A stretch of 64,000 nucleotides of DNA, from positions 1,984,001-2,048,000 of the forward strand of contig JASISA010000009.1 of NCBI GenBank assembly GCA_031771865.1. Reading direction: 5' to 3'. A model generated the notes under the pieces. It worked only from the letters and a program-made list of their open reading frames with translations, was not told the DNA's origin and did no database searches. Positions 43,997 to 55,011 of the stretch are shown one piece after another. Numbering within the stretch: the first letter of the stretch is position 1; the number at the start of each line of letters is the position of its first letter. This DNA is from Nothophaeocryptopus gaeumannii (taxonomy: Eukaryota; Ascomycota; Dothideomycetes; Mycosphaerellales; Mycosphaerellaceae). A program made the translations under genes and the position numbers.

Positions 43997-44360
43997 CGCC
44001 GTTCCAGATCTAAAGAGGCGCGAGGCGTCGTGGTGGGCGGCGGGCGTGGTTTCTGATGCGGCAGACACAATGATGCAGGCGAGGCAACTCGACAACCGCA
44101 AGGCGACGCGGACGTCGCATATACATATCTTTCTAGACACAGACGTGAAAGTTTCGTGAGGGAGCGCAGAAAGTCAGTCTCATCGTACGACAAGTCAAAC
44201 TCCGGTGAGTGAGAGGAACCAACAGATCCCTGGCTTCTTGCGGGTAGAACTAAACCTTTTGACATGACTGAACATTGCGAAACCCCAGTATTAAGTGGGG
44301 AACAACTACTTAACAGGGTTGTTCCGGGTCTGCTGACCACGAATATCAAGCATAGATGAG

Positions 44361-44843
44361 ATGGCTTCGAGAGGATTAGGCTTCGCAGACGCGAGCATTC
44401 GAGCATTCGAGCGCTTCGAGGCCAACGAGCGATTAAGGAGGCCACGGGAAGTCTTGGAGCAGTGGACGAGTCGCATTATAGCCCTCATTCGCGCTGCGAA
44501 GGCGCTGCGCAGATCAGGCGTTATAGTGCTTACCAATGCCCAACGAAGCTCTGGGCAGACGGCATCCACTGTACAGCGTGTAGCACGCATCAGGCATTGT
44601 ACTACTCACGAAACCTTGACAGCGCCCAAGAGGCCTAGGCAAGCGCATGCGCACGCGGGTTTCCAGTTTGGCGGGACCGACGGAGACCTCAACGAAGTAC
44701 TAGCCGCAGCACGAATCGTAGGGCAAGTCCAGTCCAAGGAGAGAGTGCCACGTCTGTGGAGTGGTAAACGCCCGGTTGCTTGCCAGAAGTGCATGCTGCA
44801 TTGTCGCATCCCAGTCGGTGAGGGGGCTGTGACTTCCGCCTGA
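44361..44843 (+). CDS. Possible small basic protein, doubtful
   Basis: A 160-codon ATG frame, Arg/Ala-rich, beginning MASRGLGFADASIRAFERFE and followed by an apparently helical stretch. No known domain, and the opposite strand is also partly open. It lies between finger genes B and C. Listed only because it is the longest ATG frame in this gap; it may be chance. Confidence 0.2.
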   Translation: MASRGLGFADASIRAFERFEANERLRRPREVLEQWTSRIIALIRAAKALRRSGVIVLTNAQRSSGQTASTVQRVARIRHCTTHETLTAPKRPRQAHAHAGFQFGGTDGDLNEVLAAARIVGQVQSKERVPRLWSGKRPVACQKCMLHCRIPVGEGAVTSA

Positions 44844-46235
44844 GAAGAGTTCGTTCACTTTCCTGTGGTGCAGGACATGCCATGCCAGATATGGCTATGC
44901 CAATTGCAAGTCTCACTCCGCCGCACATTAGACCTAAGCCGTGATCAAGTCCATTCCTGGTTTGTGCAATCCTTGTGCTGTGCGTCTCATTCTCATACAG
45001 TCGGCCGCGATAGCCTTGGGGAGGAGCTTTCGGTGGCTTGCATGGTGGCGTCGCGTCGACCTCAAATCGCTGCCGTGACCATGAACGTCAATGGTGAGTG
45101 ACGGGTCCTTTCATGCCATCTTCAATCGCTAATAAGTTCCGGGAAGTCCCCGTCCTGAGTCTTTCTGGGCTGTCTGGTCTGACTTTTATGACTGCCTGGT
45201 CTGATCGGGAAGCGCCGCACGTCATCGGGGGTCGTCGCAAGGCTGAGATACTTCCAACATCATGTCTTGACGGTCCAGAAGGGCAAGTCGAAGAACTGGT
45301 TTAGCATGTGTTCTCTGGGCCGACGGCATACAACAGAAATCTCAAGAAGCACCCGCACCGCTTTTGAACCGGGCAGAGGACTCGGCGGAGATTGAGGCGC
45401 CCTGGTCGAGATCTGGGACACTGGAAGCAGCCACGTCCGACACTATGAACGTCAGCCATACAGCGAGTCAACAAAACCAGGTGCAGAGCCTCTGCGATGC
45501 TAAAGGAGACCGTATGAGAGCCTCCGCCCCTTGTCAGCCAAAACAGTACGCTTCCAGTCTCTCCGAGGTGCAAGCGGGGATCGTGTGGATGTGAGCTTGC
45601 GAGACCGAAAAATATGTCGTCAGATACGGCGAGTTGAACTCGATGTCGGATATGGAGTTGACAAAAGTGCGGAAAGAGCCTGATTGATATATGCTTGGGC
45701 GCGGCGGAATGGCGAACACGTACCACCTAGGCCGCAGCGAAGCCCACTATCGCTTTAGTGACGATCCAAAGATGACTCGTCCGGCCTTTAACGAGACGAT
45801 ATCTGCATGCCGAATGCTGTGTGTCAGACGGCATGCTATTTTGCAATCACCGGCGGCTACTTGCAATTTCAAAGGTCAGCGAATGACGCCAAGACCACCG
45901 ATATGTCCGCTTCCGCTCCACACCCTCGGACCTTCTCTTGCCAACGAGCTGCGCAGGCGCCCGGAGACTTGTGTGCGCATGCAACAACACTCCCGAGATG
46001 ACTTCTGCACGCCTCAGTGTGCCCGAAGTATCGCGTGGCTCCTCTTCGACAGGTGGTGTCCGGCTGGTGTCCCGGGTTCGGGTTCGGTGGGCGAGCGAGC
46101 AACGAGTGATGACCTGATGGTACGCGGACTGGGTCGTGGGAAGCTCAAATGGTCTCGACAGTCGTCTCGTCCTTGTCGGATGGCTTCATCGAGGGCTACG
46201 GATGAAGAACGAAGTCTTCGCGCTCTGCGGAGAAG
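44844..46235. other. Gap between paralogue units, no assignable gene
   Basis: 1.4 kb with many short frames on both strands and no recognisable domain or splice-supported exon. By position it should correspond to the 5' part of the decayed A copy, but I see no alignable A coding sequence in it. Confidence 0.3.
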
Positions 46236-46656
46236 ACGTGAAGTGAGCACCGACCAATGATACCGTTGTTACCGACCGGCGGTGCTCAGCGGGTGGAAAG
46301 CTCCCCGCGCGGACACCAGCCAGGGTACCGCTGGCAGGGCAAAACTCTACCTCTTTGCACCCGGGACCACCCAACGCACCGTTCCTAGCCTCCGCCGACC
46401 TCACGCTTCCCTTCGATGTTTCTCGCAGATTTGCAAAGCCCAGGAGATCTTCACAAGTTACGAACGCTCGTCGCCTGATGGAGCTGGAGAGCCAGGATTG
46501 TGCGTCAGATCGATGAACGTTGAGCGAATCACAGAGCCAAGACGCATCTCGAATGCGACGAATAGCATCTTGCCCGAAGAGCGACCTCAGGCAGGATGTT
46601 TCTTCCGCGGAGAACCAGACATTTCAGAGCTCTGTAAGAAGACCGCCAGGTCCCAG
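46236..46656 (+). pseudogene. Decayed coiled-coil gene with promoter, copy 1
   Basis: Homologous with 51417-51836. Both begin GACGTGAAGTGAGC, then a CCAAT box (GACCAAT), then a GGGT(A/G)(T/G)AAAGCT core-promoter-like site and a shared leader. Further on, both encode a broken helical segment recognisable as RRxMxLExQD followed, after a frame shift, by RQI(D/N)E..ANHR. Each copy carries its own stops and shifts (a TGA at about 46515 here). Shared CAGAGCTCT and AAGAAGACCGCCAG close the homology, right where the A-gene 3' copy begins. Confidence 0.65.
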
Positions 46657-46930
46657 CAAAAACCCAGATGCCTCGTCATTCTCCTCACTAACAACGGAAC
46701 GGGCGTTTGGCGAAAATCGGCGTTTGGAAGGTGTACAGTGAAAGTGAAAGACACAGGTAGCAGCAATGCACAGAGAGGTTGTACACATGAATGTGAGGAT
46801 ACCGCGGCTCGCCGCGGGTACTGTAGTCTTAATTGGAAATTTTGGATGAGTGACGATACAAACGTACATCAAAGATTGATAAGGATGATGATGAAATTGA
46901 CTAGATTGTAGATACATCAATTTACGTATA
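46657..46930 (+). repeat. Duplicated A-gene 3' end, copy 2
   Basis: Copy of the gene A 3' end (see 41251-41520). The A stop codon context CTCCTCACTAAC is kept, but no A coding sequence is recognisable upstream, so this is a detached 3' fragment. It ends 44 bp before the stop codon of paralogue C. Confidence 0.85.
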
Positions 46931-46974
46931 CAGCTCTAGTCGTATCTGGATTCGCTCCAGATGACACTCCCGTA

Positions 46975-49256
46975 TCATTGCCAGAGAGCGTCAGATCCGC
47001 CAGCCTGCTGTCCATCATCCGCTCGCTCCTTGCCTTTACCAGTTGAATTTCTTGCGGACCCGATAGTGGAGAAGTAAGTGGGGTCATCAAGAGCCGACCG
47101 CGAGCTTTGTGCATCAACGCTCTGCACCATAGGCGGCTGCGGATACTGGGTGTACATCAGCTGTTGAGACGTGTAGCCCATTTGATTCTGATCGTACGAG
47201 TTGGAGAAATTGGATACCTGTATCATATGGTCCACGGGCGGTCCAAAGCTCATTCCATGCCCGGTCGTTTGGGAAAAGACATCATCGTTGACCGGCATGT
47301 TGAAGGATGGATTAGCCTCTGAAGATGTACCTCGATGAGAACCCGAGCGCGACATAAAATCTGTCATGTCCATGATCCAGCCGGCTGGAGCTGAGTCCGG
47401 AAGCGATACGTCCATTGCAGCTTGTGCAATAACTCGAAGCCCTTGCCAGGAGATTGAATTGCGCTGGAATGGATCATCTAACAGCCGACGACATTCAGCA
47501 GCTAGTATCAAGAGTCTCTTGATACATCCGGCAAGCTCCGGGTTGGTGTTGAGCGAGTCTTGTAGCAGTCTACGTGAAGACTCGACGGCGCTATCATAGA
47601 AGTCGGCGATCGCACCCGATAGAGGATATGGCTGATGTTCCGACAGTGTTAGCAGTTGGCGCAAGAGCATTTCCAGACAATCTCTGGAGGACCGAAAGGC
47701 GGATGAAGCGAGAGGTCGTGCATTGACAGGGGTGAGCGGATCTACCGATGGCGAAGTAGAAGGTACGAGCGTGCGATCTTGGACATAAACTGATGGCACA
47801 TGTTGTGGAGAGGAAGAGGGACCTGCGCGCGCAGAGTGCGATCGGACCACGTTGAGGGGAGTCAGCAGTCGATGATGAGCAGGCCGGGTTTGCCTCGAGC
47901 CTGGAATTGGAGTACCTCCGCCGGTTTCTGGTACAGTAGGGTCGTCCAGACTCAATCCGCGGCCGAGTCGGTACAGCATTCTCCATAGGCGCCGCTGAGA
48001 ATGTTTTTTAGTATGTATGCAGCAAGACAAGAATGGCGCAGTGGCGCCATAATTGTGACATCCCTCCTTGATGCACATGAAGGTGCGACAATGTTTGCGA
48101 TGCTCTCTCAGAACGGCATCCGAGACAAAATCTCTCGAGAAGCAGTTCAGGCAATACAGGAAAGGCCCTCCGGGGTGGCTACTATGCCGATGATGTACTC
48201 TATGAACGTGTCAGCGCATCTCTCTTCAGCGCTAACAGCTGTGAGGACTTACTTGAGTTGCGAAACAAACTGTTCGTGGTTACCACACACGTCTGTCGGG
48301 TCTTCGCCGTTCCCAAACTCTTGGAAAACACAAGGAAATCGTCCTCTTTCGTGGCCAATGGGAATTGCTGGGGGATCCTGGAAGTCGTCTCGTAGGTGCC
48401 TCTTGGAGCCGCTACCGAAAATACCGCTAGACGTGAATAGCTGCGAATTGCCATGGCTATCTGAAAAGGAAGCGCCTTGTGAGCCTCCGAGATCGACGTA
48501 AGGTTGGCCATGGTCTGTCAAGCCGCAAGATAAGGTCGGAAGAGCTTCAGCTACGTTCTTTAGGCAAGCAAATGGCGGAGCGGACGAGGGTCGAACGACC
48601 TCTTGCGCCCTCTTCTCTCGTGAATGCGGCGGGAACAGCTCTTTCTTGAGCAAGATGGCCTCCAGTGTTGGCTGTGAGCTCGGTTCGATTCGATTCTGCA
48701 GAAGTGTGACCTTGTTTCGACGATTTCTCATAGGGGCCGGGTGTTTTAGCTCTGGTAGGAATGGAGCCGCAAAGTTGTCGCCATGGATCTGGTATGTCGA
48801 GGCCAGGATAGCGGATTCCATGCTCTGATTGTCAGCGCCGTCATTGTCGCGGCGACTCTCACGCTCGCTGTTGCCATAGTCATATATCTCGATGCCGCTG
48901 TCTGTGCGGCACTGGATGCCGTCTGCTCTTTCACCTTCGTCTTCTTGTTCTGGGTTTGCGCGTGTGAAGCTTCCGTGATTGAAGCAGCGACGGGGCCGAT
49001 CAACTTCCTCTGATGCACTCGATCGCTCATTTATTGGCGAGATGTCTGGTATTTGAGTCTCTTGGAAGATGGCAGGGTGCCTCGGTTTCGCAGTAGCGAT
49101 TCGTGAGCTTGGCGCAGATGGTAGGGTTCTCGACAAGATGCTGATATCCGGCGAACATCTGGAGAGCTGAGAGTCAGCTAAAGTAAGTCTCCAAAAACCT
49201 TCTCGACTGACAGGTTGAACACTCTGCGCCTGTTGCGGCAGGATGTGCCGGAGCAC
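46975..49256 (-). CDS. Finger-protein paralogue C (5' end unresolved)
   Basis: Exons on the minus strand: 48199-46975; 48253-49166; and an upstream piece from 49212 outwards behind a 45-nt intron (GTCAGT, TTAGCTGAC, TCAG). In the last piece the frame is open to 49280 without an ATG, so the start is not known; 49256 is only a limit. The module starts GRFPCVFQEFGNGEDPTDVC and is cut after SQLK by a 53-nt phase-2 intron (GTAAGT...CATAG). It goes on VHHRHSSHPGG, FLYCLNCFSRDF, H and C spacing, FMCIKEGCHNY. A WRMLYRLGRGL segment and a helical domain (EMLLRQLLTLSEHQPYPLSG) parallel B; the tail is polar. No paired N-terminal finger is visible. Same family as B, more distant from A. Confidence 0.65.
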
Positions 49257-49359
49257 CAGTGACTTCTTTTCCTTGGCATTTCACAATGGATCGTCCGGAG
49301 AAGCCTTGTGACGATTCAGAGCTGTAAATGGTTGATCGGTGGAGTGTAGACGTTCTCAA

Positions 49360-50722
49360 GGCGGGAGATAATGCAATGTCGATGTGATGGTCCGCTGACC
49401 AGGCACCGCACCGATCTTAAACAACCACAATTTAAGCATGACGCTCCAGCAGATCGTTCCAAGATGGGGAGCACACTTGCAAGGTTGGATAGGCACTACG
49501 AAGTGTGAACTTGTGAACAGTGACCAGGATATGCCTGTCCAGGGATGTGCGACGTGGGCGGAGGTACGTTTGTACAACTACCCAGAGGCAGCTGAGCATT
49601 GGTGCGCTCTCCCGGCTGCCGCAGTGGACTGCGCTAAACCTTGAGGGGTGGACACCGGTAGCGGCAGAGTCCCCTTGGGAAGGATGCTCGGCCCACCAGC
49701 ATGATCTTCCCTCCGACTCGTGGCTCCAGTCGTACACATCGCTGCCCTCGTATAGTAGCAGAGCTATCTCACCTAGTGCTCCGGACCGCCGGTATAACCT
49801 CCGCGATTCACATCCCATGCGTTCCATCAGTTGTCTTTTTGCGCCCCAGTGACTCCGCAGGATCGGTTTGTAAGCTCATATCATGCTGTCCAAGATGTGC
49901 GGAGTGAGACCGTTGAGAAAAGGAGGCCGTAGCAATGCCCTCGTGCCCAACTCTGACACAAGCTACTTCACCGGTGGGCAAATGCGAGGCGAGCAGTTGC
50001 GAAGGAGCTGACTGTTCCCATGAGATGACTTGCCGCCGCTCGAGGTCTGCCATGCGGAATGCGTGCCATGAAAGTCTGAGGCTTTCCACTTCCTTGGTCC
50101 CCCACTGCCAACAAATCGTCCATGGATGCCGCGAGCGGCCTCTTAGGTATGAATGCGCTGGCACGTTGGGAGCGTCGCAGGAGTTTCGCGACGATGAGGT
50201 AGCTCTCTCGGCGCTACAAGAAGGTGGAGACGCATCGGTCACCCCATCTTGTGGCTTGCAGCCGGCGGGCGCGTAATTTTCTCGAGTTCGTGCATCTCTT
50301 GGCCAGGACATGCAGGATTGTATCCGCCGATCGCTTGATCCAATCCGTCTTTGTGCTCCGTATCCGGTTTGACCATGCCAAGGTAGAGGATGACTATCGT
50401 TCGTCTGAGCACGTGATCCTCCCAGTTAGTACGGCAAGGCTGAGATCTTTGACTTCATCTCTTGAAGGCTAGAAAGAGCTGGGAGTGTGAGGCTTTATAT
50501 ACGCCTGCCATAGCCGTCGTCTCGCGAGTCATCGTTGCCGGAAGACCTATCGCGGACGTGCTAAATCCGAGACAGCGCTCGGTAACGGAGATTTGAGGCA
50601 AACCGTTTGATATCTGCAACGCCAGACGCAGCCGCGCCCGGCACTGTGATTATCAGCAATATAACGGATCAACACTACCTGGTATCTGGCCTTCTACGAC
50701 CAAGAGGAGACAGTTTGAGAAG
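49360..50722. other. Gap without an assignable gene
   Basis: About 1.4 kb. Frames on the minus strand (49432-49827, 49808-50311) were read; they lack domains and splice support. No repeat matching other parts of the window was noticed here. Confidence 0.3.
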
Positions 50723-51013
50723 ATGTGCCTAGGCACCCGAGAGCAGCGAGTCCTGCGTTGGCGCTCTGGTGGCAAGACTGAATATCTCTTGAGGCTTCGC
50801 GATGTAGTCTCGGGGAGGGTAGAGTCGAAGGCGAAAGGGTGGTCGCGTGAGGAGAGGAAGAAGGAAGCTGTTATACGAGCGGGCAAGACTATGGCCGCGT
50901 ATCACTCGCCGCGGCTGCCTTCAGCGCTGCAAGGTGGCAAGCCAATGATGGCCTTGCCCTTCATCTTCCGAGGAACAGAGGTGTCTGCGTATCGAGGTGG
51001 TCATCCAAGGTGA
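50723..51013 (+). CDS. Possible fragment of a basic protein, doubtful
   Basis: 96-codon ATG frame, MCLGTREQRVLRW onward, Arg/Lys-rich with a KGWSREERKKEAVIRAGKTM stretch. No recognised domain. May be a relic or chance; kept because it lies in an otherwise empty 3-kb gap. Confidence 0.2.
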   Translation: MCLGTREQRVLRWRSGGKTEYLLRLRDVVSGRVESKAKGWSREERKKEAVIRAGKTMAAYHSPRLPSALQGGKPMMALPFIFRGTEVSAYRGGHPR

Positions 51014-51416
51014 CTCAGACGCGAATGTCGTGACGCGACTCTGTCTTGAGATGGCTCGCGGCTCATGTCTTCTCCAAGGTTGTTGCCAAGACCAGCGTCT
51101 ATGCCCCTCGGAACTTCTCTTTCTAAGCATGCAGCCGCTTCCATGTTCTTGCAGGTACAGCACCTAAAACAAGAAACGGCGGACACCATGGTCGGCCCCT
51201 TCGTCGTGGGCGAAGGTGGTATCGGCAGACTGCTCCTCAACTCCTGGCGTCCGGCTCTTTGACTTGCGTGGAGGGGCGGCCGTAACGCGAGAGATGTGCC
51301 GAGGGCGGGCGAGCGCATCAGGCCGAACTGCAGCGCGGCCAAGATCAATCTGAATGTCCTTGACAAAGTGAGGATGGCGTCTTGGGGGAACGCGAGGCCT
51401 AAGAGCAACACGAAGA

Positions 51417-51836
51417 AACAAGACGTGAAGTGAGCGTTGACCAATTAGGCACCCACCGGCGCTCACAACGGGTATAAAGCTTCCCGGGACGCCAGCTAGG
51501 GTATCGTTGGCAACGCAAACTTTACCTGAGACCAACATACGCACCCTCGCGCCGTTTCTGGCCTCTGCAGAACTTCACGCCGTTCTTTGACCTCCCTTGC
51601 GACGTTGTGAAGTCGAAGCCATCGGGATCACAGTTGCTGGATGCTCGCCGCCAGATGAAGTTGGAGCGCCAGGATCGAGCGCCAGATTGATGAGCTTCGG
51701 GCGAATCACAGAGTCGAGAAGCATCCCGAGAATGAGGTAGCAGCCTAGCCGGAAGACGACCTGCGGCAGCATCTCTCTTTCATTGAGGTCGAGACATTCC
51801 AGAGCTCTTCAAGAAGACCGCCAGTCCCAGCATGTC
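51417..51836 (+). pseudogene. Decayed coiled-coil gene with promoter, copy 2
   Basis: Second copy of the element at 46236-46656: GACGTGAAGTGAGC, GACCAAT, GGGTATAAAGCTTCCCGGGA, leader, then RRQMKLERQD and, in another frame, RQIDELRANHRVEK. A TGATGA sits in the first frame at about 51688. The homology ends at CAGAGCTCTTCAAGAAGACC GCCAGTCCCAGC, the same border as copy 1; here no A-gene 3' end follows. Confidence 0.65.
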
Positions 51837-52452
51837 TTTATACATACTGACGAGCACTCGGCAATTGTGATCCAATCTATCACAACTCCCACCACATGCA
51901 GTGGCTTGCATCACGGCAACAAGGCAAACACGTTCTTGCGAACCACGATTGAACACGTTGCTTGCGAAACTTGTAGCTCGAAAATTATCGAAGCAACCCC
52001 GCAGTGTGTGTAAAGATTGATGAGAAGCAAGTCTTGCAATCACGGAATTGTTTTGAAATTTTGAAACTTTGCTGGATATTAAGAGTCCGAAGAGGTGCAG
52101 CTCCAGAGGCCAAACCTTCACTGCCCCCTCTCTCTTCACATCTGGAAATCCTTCGAGGGCCATGCTTTCAGCCCCGAACTTCCTTGTATGGCCGTAGGCC
52201 CGTTGCACAACTAGAAAGCCTCACTTTTGCAAATCGGCCAGACCCGAGATGGAGAACATAGATGTCTTCTCTCGCACAAGACATTCGGCGTGTATACTTT
52301 TAGCCTTCGCTTTTCCTCTCCGATATGATCCCTCTCGATTTTGGTTTGGTGGATCTGTATGGCTCGTGCGACACGGGACCCCGTGCCTAGCAGTCTCCGG
52401 CTCGTCTTCGCCCGCCCTGGGCCACAGTGATTCCTCCCAGGCTCCTCTCCAA

Positions 52453-53245
52453 CTACTCCATCTTGGCATCATGGACATACTTCTTCGCTTTCTCCATGAC
52501 TTGATTCCTGGTCCTCCTCCAGCCCTCTCTATCCCACCTTGCCACGAATCCTGCAATCACATCCGCAAAGAATTGAACCGAATCGGGCTTGTCCGCTGCT
52601 CGCATCTCATCGAGCCATTCGCTCGTTTGGCGTTCGACGGCATTTCGGTCAAAATGCGACGGAGGGCTGAATGAGAAGAATCACAGATCAGATCGATGAT
52701 GTCCGTATCTGGCTCCTGATCGAGTAGAATCTTCATAATGTTATCAAGCACTTTCTCCATTGACTGGGCATCTTTCAGCTTGTGGACCAGCGCCCAGAGA
52801 TCGACTCTCGCCTCCCAGTCGGCATAGTTGTCGGTTGCCTCGGAGTCGAAAGGGACGACGCGGCTCGTATACAAGAGCTGAAGGTACCTTGAGAAGCATT
52901 CTGCATCGACTTCGAATTCGCCGTTGGAGTCGAGCGCGTCGATGTTGATTCTGTCGTAATTAGAAAAATACCGACTTGCAATCGCTGAGGAGCGAGCAAG
53001 GATGAGATCTCTCGGGACCTGAAAGACCCGACCGCCAGCTGTGATGTTAATGGTCCTGGTGAAGTCGATGCTGACCATGTGTCAGCAAACCATGTGATCA
53101 GCATAAGGCGGCGGTCTCACAGAATGGACTTGCTTGGCTCGTCTGCTATAGTCACGTCGGAAGGGACATCGCTCGGCCTCCTCAATCGCCGGCGTGTCTG
53201 ACGTTGTCCGTGTGGTGGGCCAACGAGACGGTCGATAAGCGCCAT
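52453..53245 (-). pseudogene. BTB/POZ domain protein with a frame break in a T-run
   Basis: Exon 1 53245-53121 (MALIDRLVGPPHGQ start), a 50-nt phase-2 intron (GTGAGA, TTTGCTGAC, GTCAG), then exon 2 from 53070. The BTB fold is clear: IDFTRTINITAGGRVFQVPR, then LILARSSAIASRYFSNY, CFSRYLQLLYTSRVVPFD, WALVHKLKDAQSMEKVLDNI. The frame keeps protein character to HSALRRI, then the next frame takes over (RQTSEWLDEMRAADKPDSVQ, then FFADVIAGFV) to a TAG at 52453. The switch falls at or near a run of four T on the coding strand (52651-52654); one missing T would explain it, and no intron fits. BTB proteins of this type are often Cul3 adaptors, role here unknown. Either a sequencing indel or a recent pseudogene. 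Confidence 0.7.
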
Positions 53246-55011
53246 GGCATTGGTAATCTTGGCTCCATGCTTGTCAGTCGTGTCGTTGTGTGATGTAATA
53301 ATTCACCGAACCTCTTGATGTGTCAAATGTACGCTCAGAGAGAACTGGGAACAAGACGTTCCACATGGACAAATGCGAGGACATATGCAACTTGGAATCA
53401 CATGTGCATCTGATTATGAGAATTGCATGTGCATTTCTTTGATTCTCAGACGACTGCAGCTGGGACAATTGCGCTCTCTCATCTGACACGCAAGGCGAAG
53501 TTGAAGACATCAGCTCCTACTGGCTACCACATCAATGCTCTCCATACTGGACGGCAGTATTGGGACGTCATGGCCTACGATCCGTGTCGATCCGTTGTGT
53601 TCTTGGTGAGAAGTGGCGGGCATTGCGCAGAGTTTCCAAGTGAATGTGCTGAGAATTCTTCATCTTGCGAATCGAGCATCTGTCGCTTGTGGAGCTTGGC
53701 GACGGTCGAGACGACGTGGAAGGTGTGCATGACTACGCAAGACGATGAGTTGTGAAAGCCGTTTTGCTCGTCCGAGGTTCGCTGCACGAAATCGAAGTTC
53801 CAGCTACGACTTCATGCAACAAAGCTCGGGTGCCGAGGCGGAAAAGCCGAGAAGTGGGTCTATACCACAGCCCGGAATCCAGCTTTGAACAACACTGCAC
53901 GATCAGGGACGATTCCGGCCTCTCGCCAATGATGACACATGCTTGCTCGTCTCGGCTCGAATTCACGCTTCTAGTCGTCTCGGCTACCATCTCGATGGCA
54001 GTACAGCCGCCCTACGTACCTGACGAACGGATGATTCCACTGCATATAATCAACCGCCAATGACAGACGAGGCGGCTGGCAAAGTCTGCGTTTATGACCC
54101 CCAGTACAGTACGCCGCCGGCTGTTCCACATGTAAGAGCTATTATGAGTTCTCGGTACGACAAGAGTCGGGAAGGTACAGCAGGTTGCCCAGTCATGGTG
54201 GTCAGAAGACAGACCTAGAAGGGTCTACACACTGTGAAGATCAATTGAAGCCATGAACGATGGCGGTGGGTGACAGGACATCTCGTGAGCTGCATGGATG
54301 GTGGACTAAAGACTCGTCCACCCCTCCGTGCATGCTTCTCATGGCTGACCGCCACCAAGCCGTATGCTGGCGCCGACTACAAGTGGCAGCGCCTTTGCAT
54401 GCCATGTGCAAAGCCCGTACTGTCCACCATGATACATCTCGAGTAAGCTGCCGCCGGTAAAGATGTCGGAAATAGAAGAAGACACCCAGCAGGCGGGATT
54501 CGAGCGAGTGATCACTGTCTGAGCTGCTGATTCGCCGTCAGCTAAGGGAAAGACAACCTGCCTGCTGAAGGGTAGATGGCTTCGCCTACACTTGACCCAA
54601 GTTCAATTATCCACTGACGCAGCAGGCCTCTAGCTCTCGTACCTGAAGCCGTTTGTACCGGATGAGCTCCAGGCATCTTGCAAGGTTCAAGCGAGCGAGG
54701 CGTTCTACGCGTCCCTAGACCGAGGCTTCTCCAAAACTAGTCAACCTTCTTTCAGCCTCTTGTCGACGATGATCTTTGATCTCAGGGAGGCCAGAAGGCT
54801 CACTGCTTTTCCTACATGGCCACTGACATTGAAATCTCGATGACTCTTCGGCCTCTATAGCGACTTGCCCGATGTGTCTTATGCCGACTGCATCCAGTCC
54901 GCTGACCTTCATAGGGCTTTCCAAATCGTTTTTGACAGTCAGAGAGTACAAATTGAGGAGCACTCTCTAGGCTCATAAGCAGTGCTCGAACTTCCTCTTC
55001 AACCTTCAGAC
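53246..55011. other. Gap without an assignable gene
   Basis: About 1.8 kb upstream of the peroxygenase. Short overlapping frames only, no domain, no obvious repeat. The last few hundred bases should contain the peroxygenase promoter. Confidence 0.35.
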
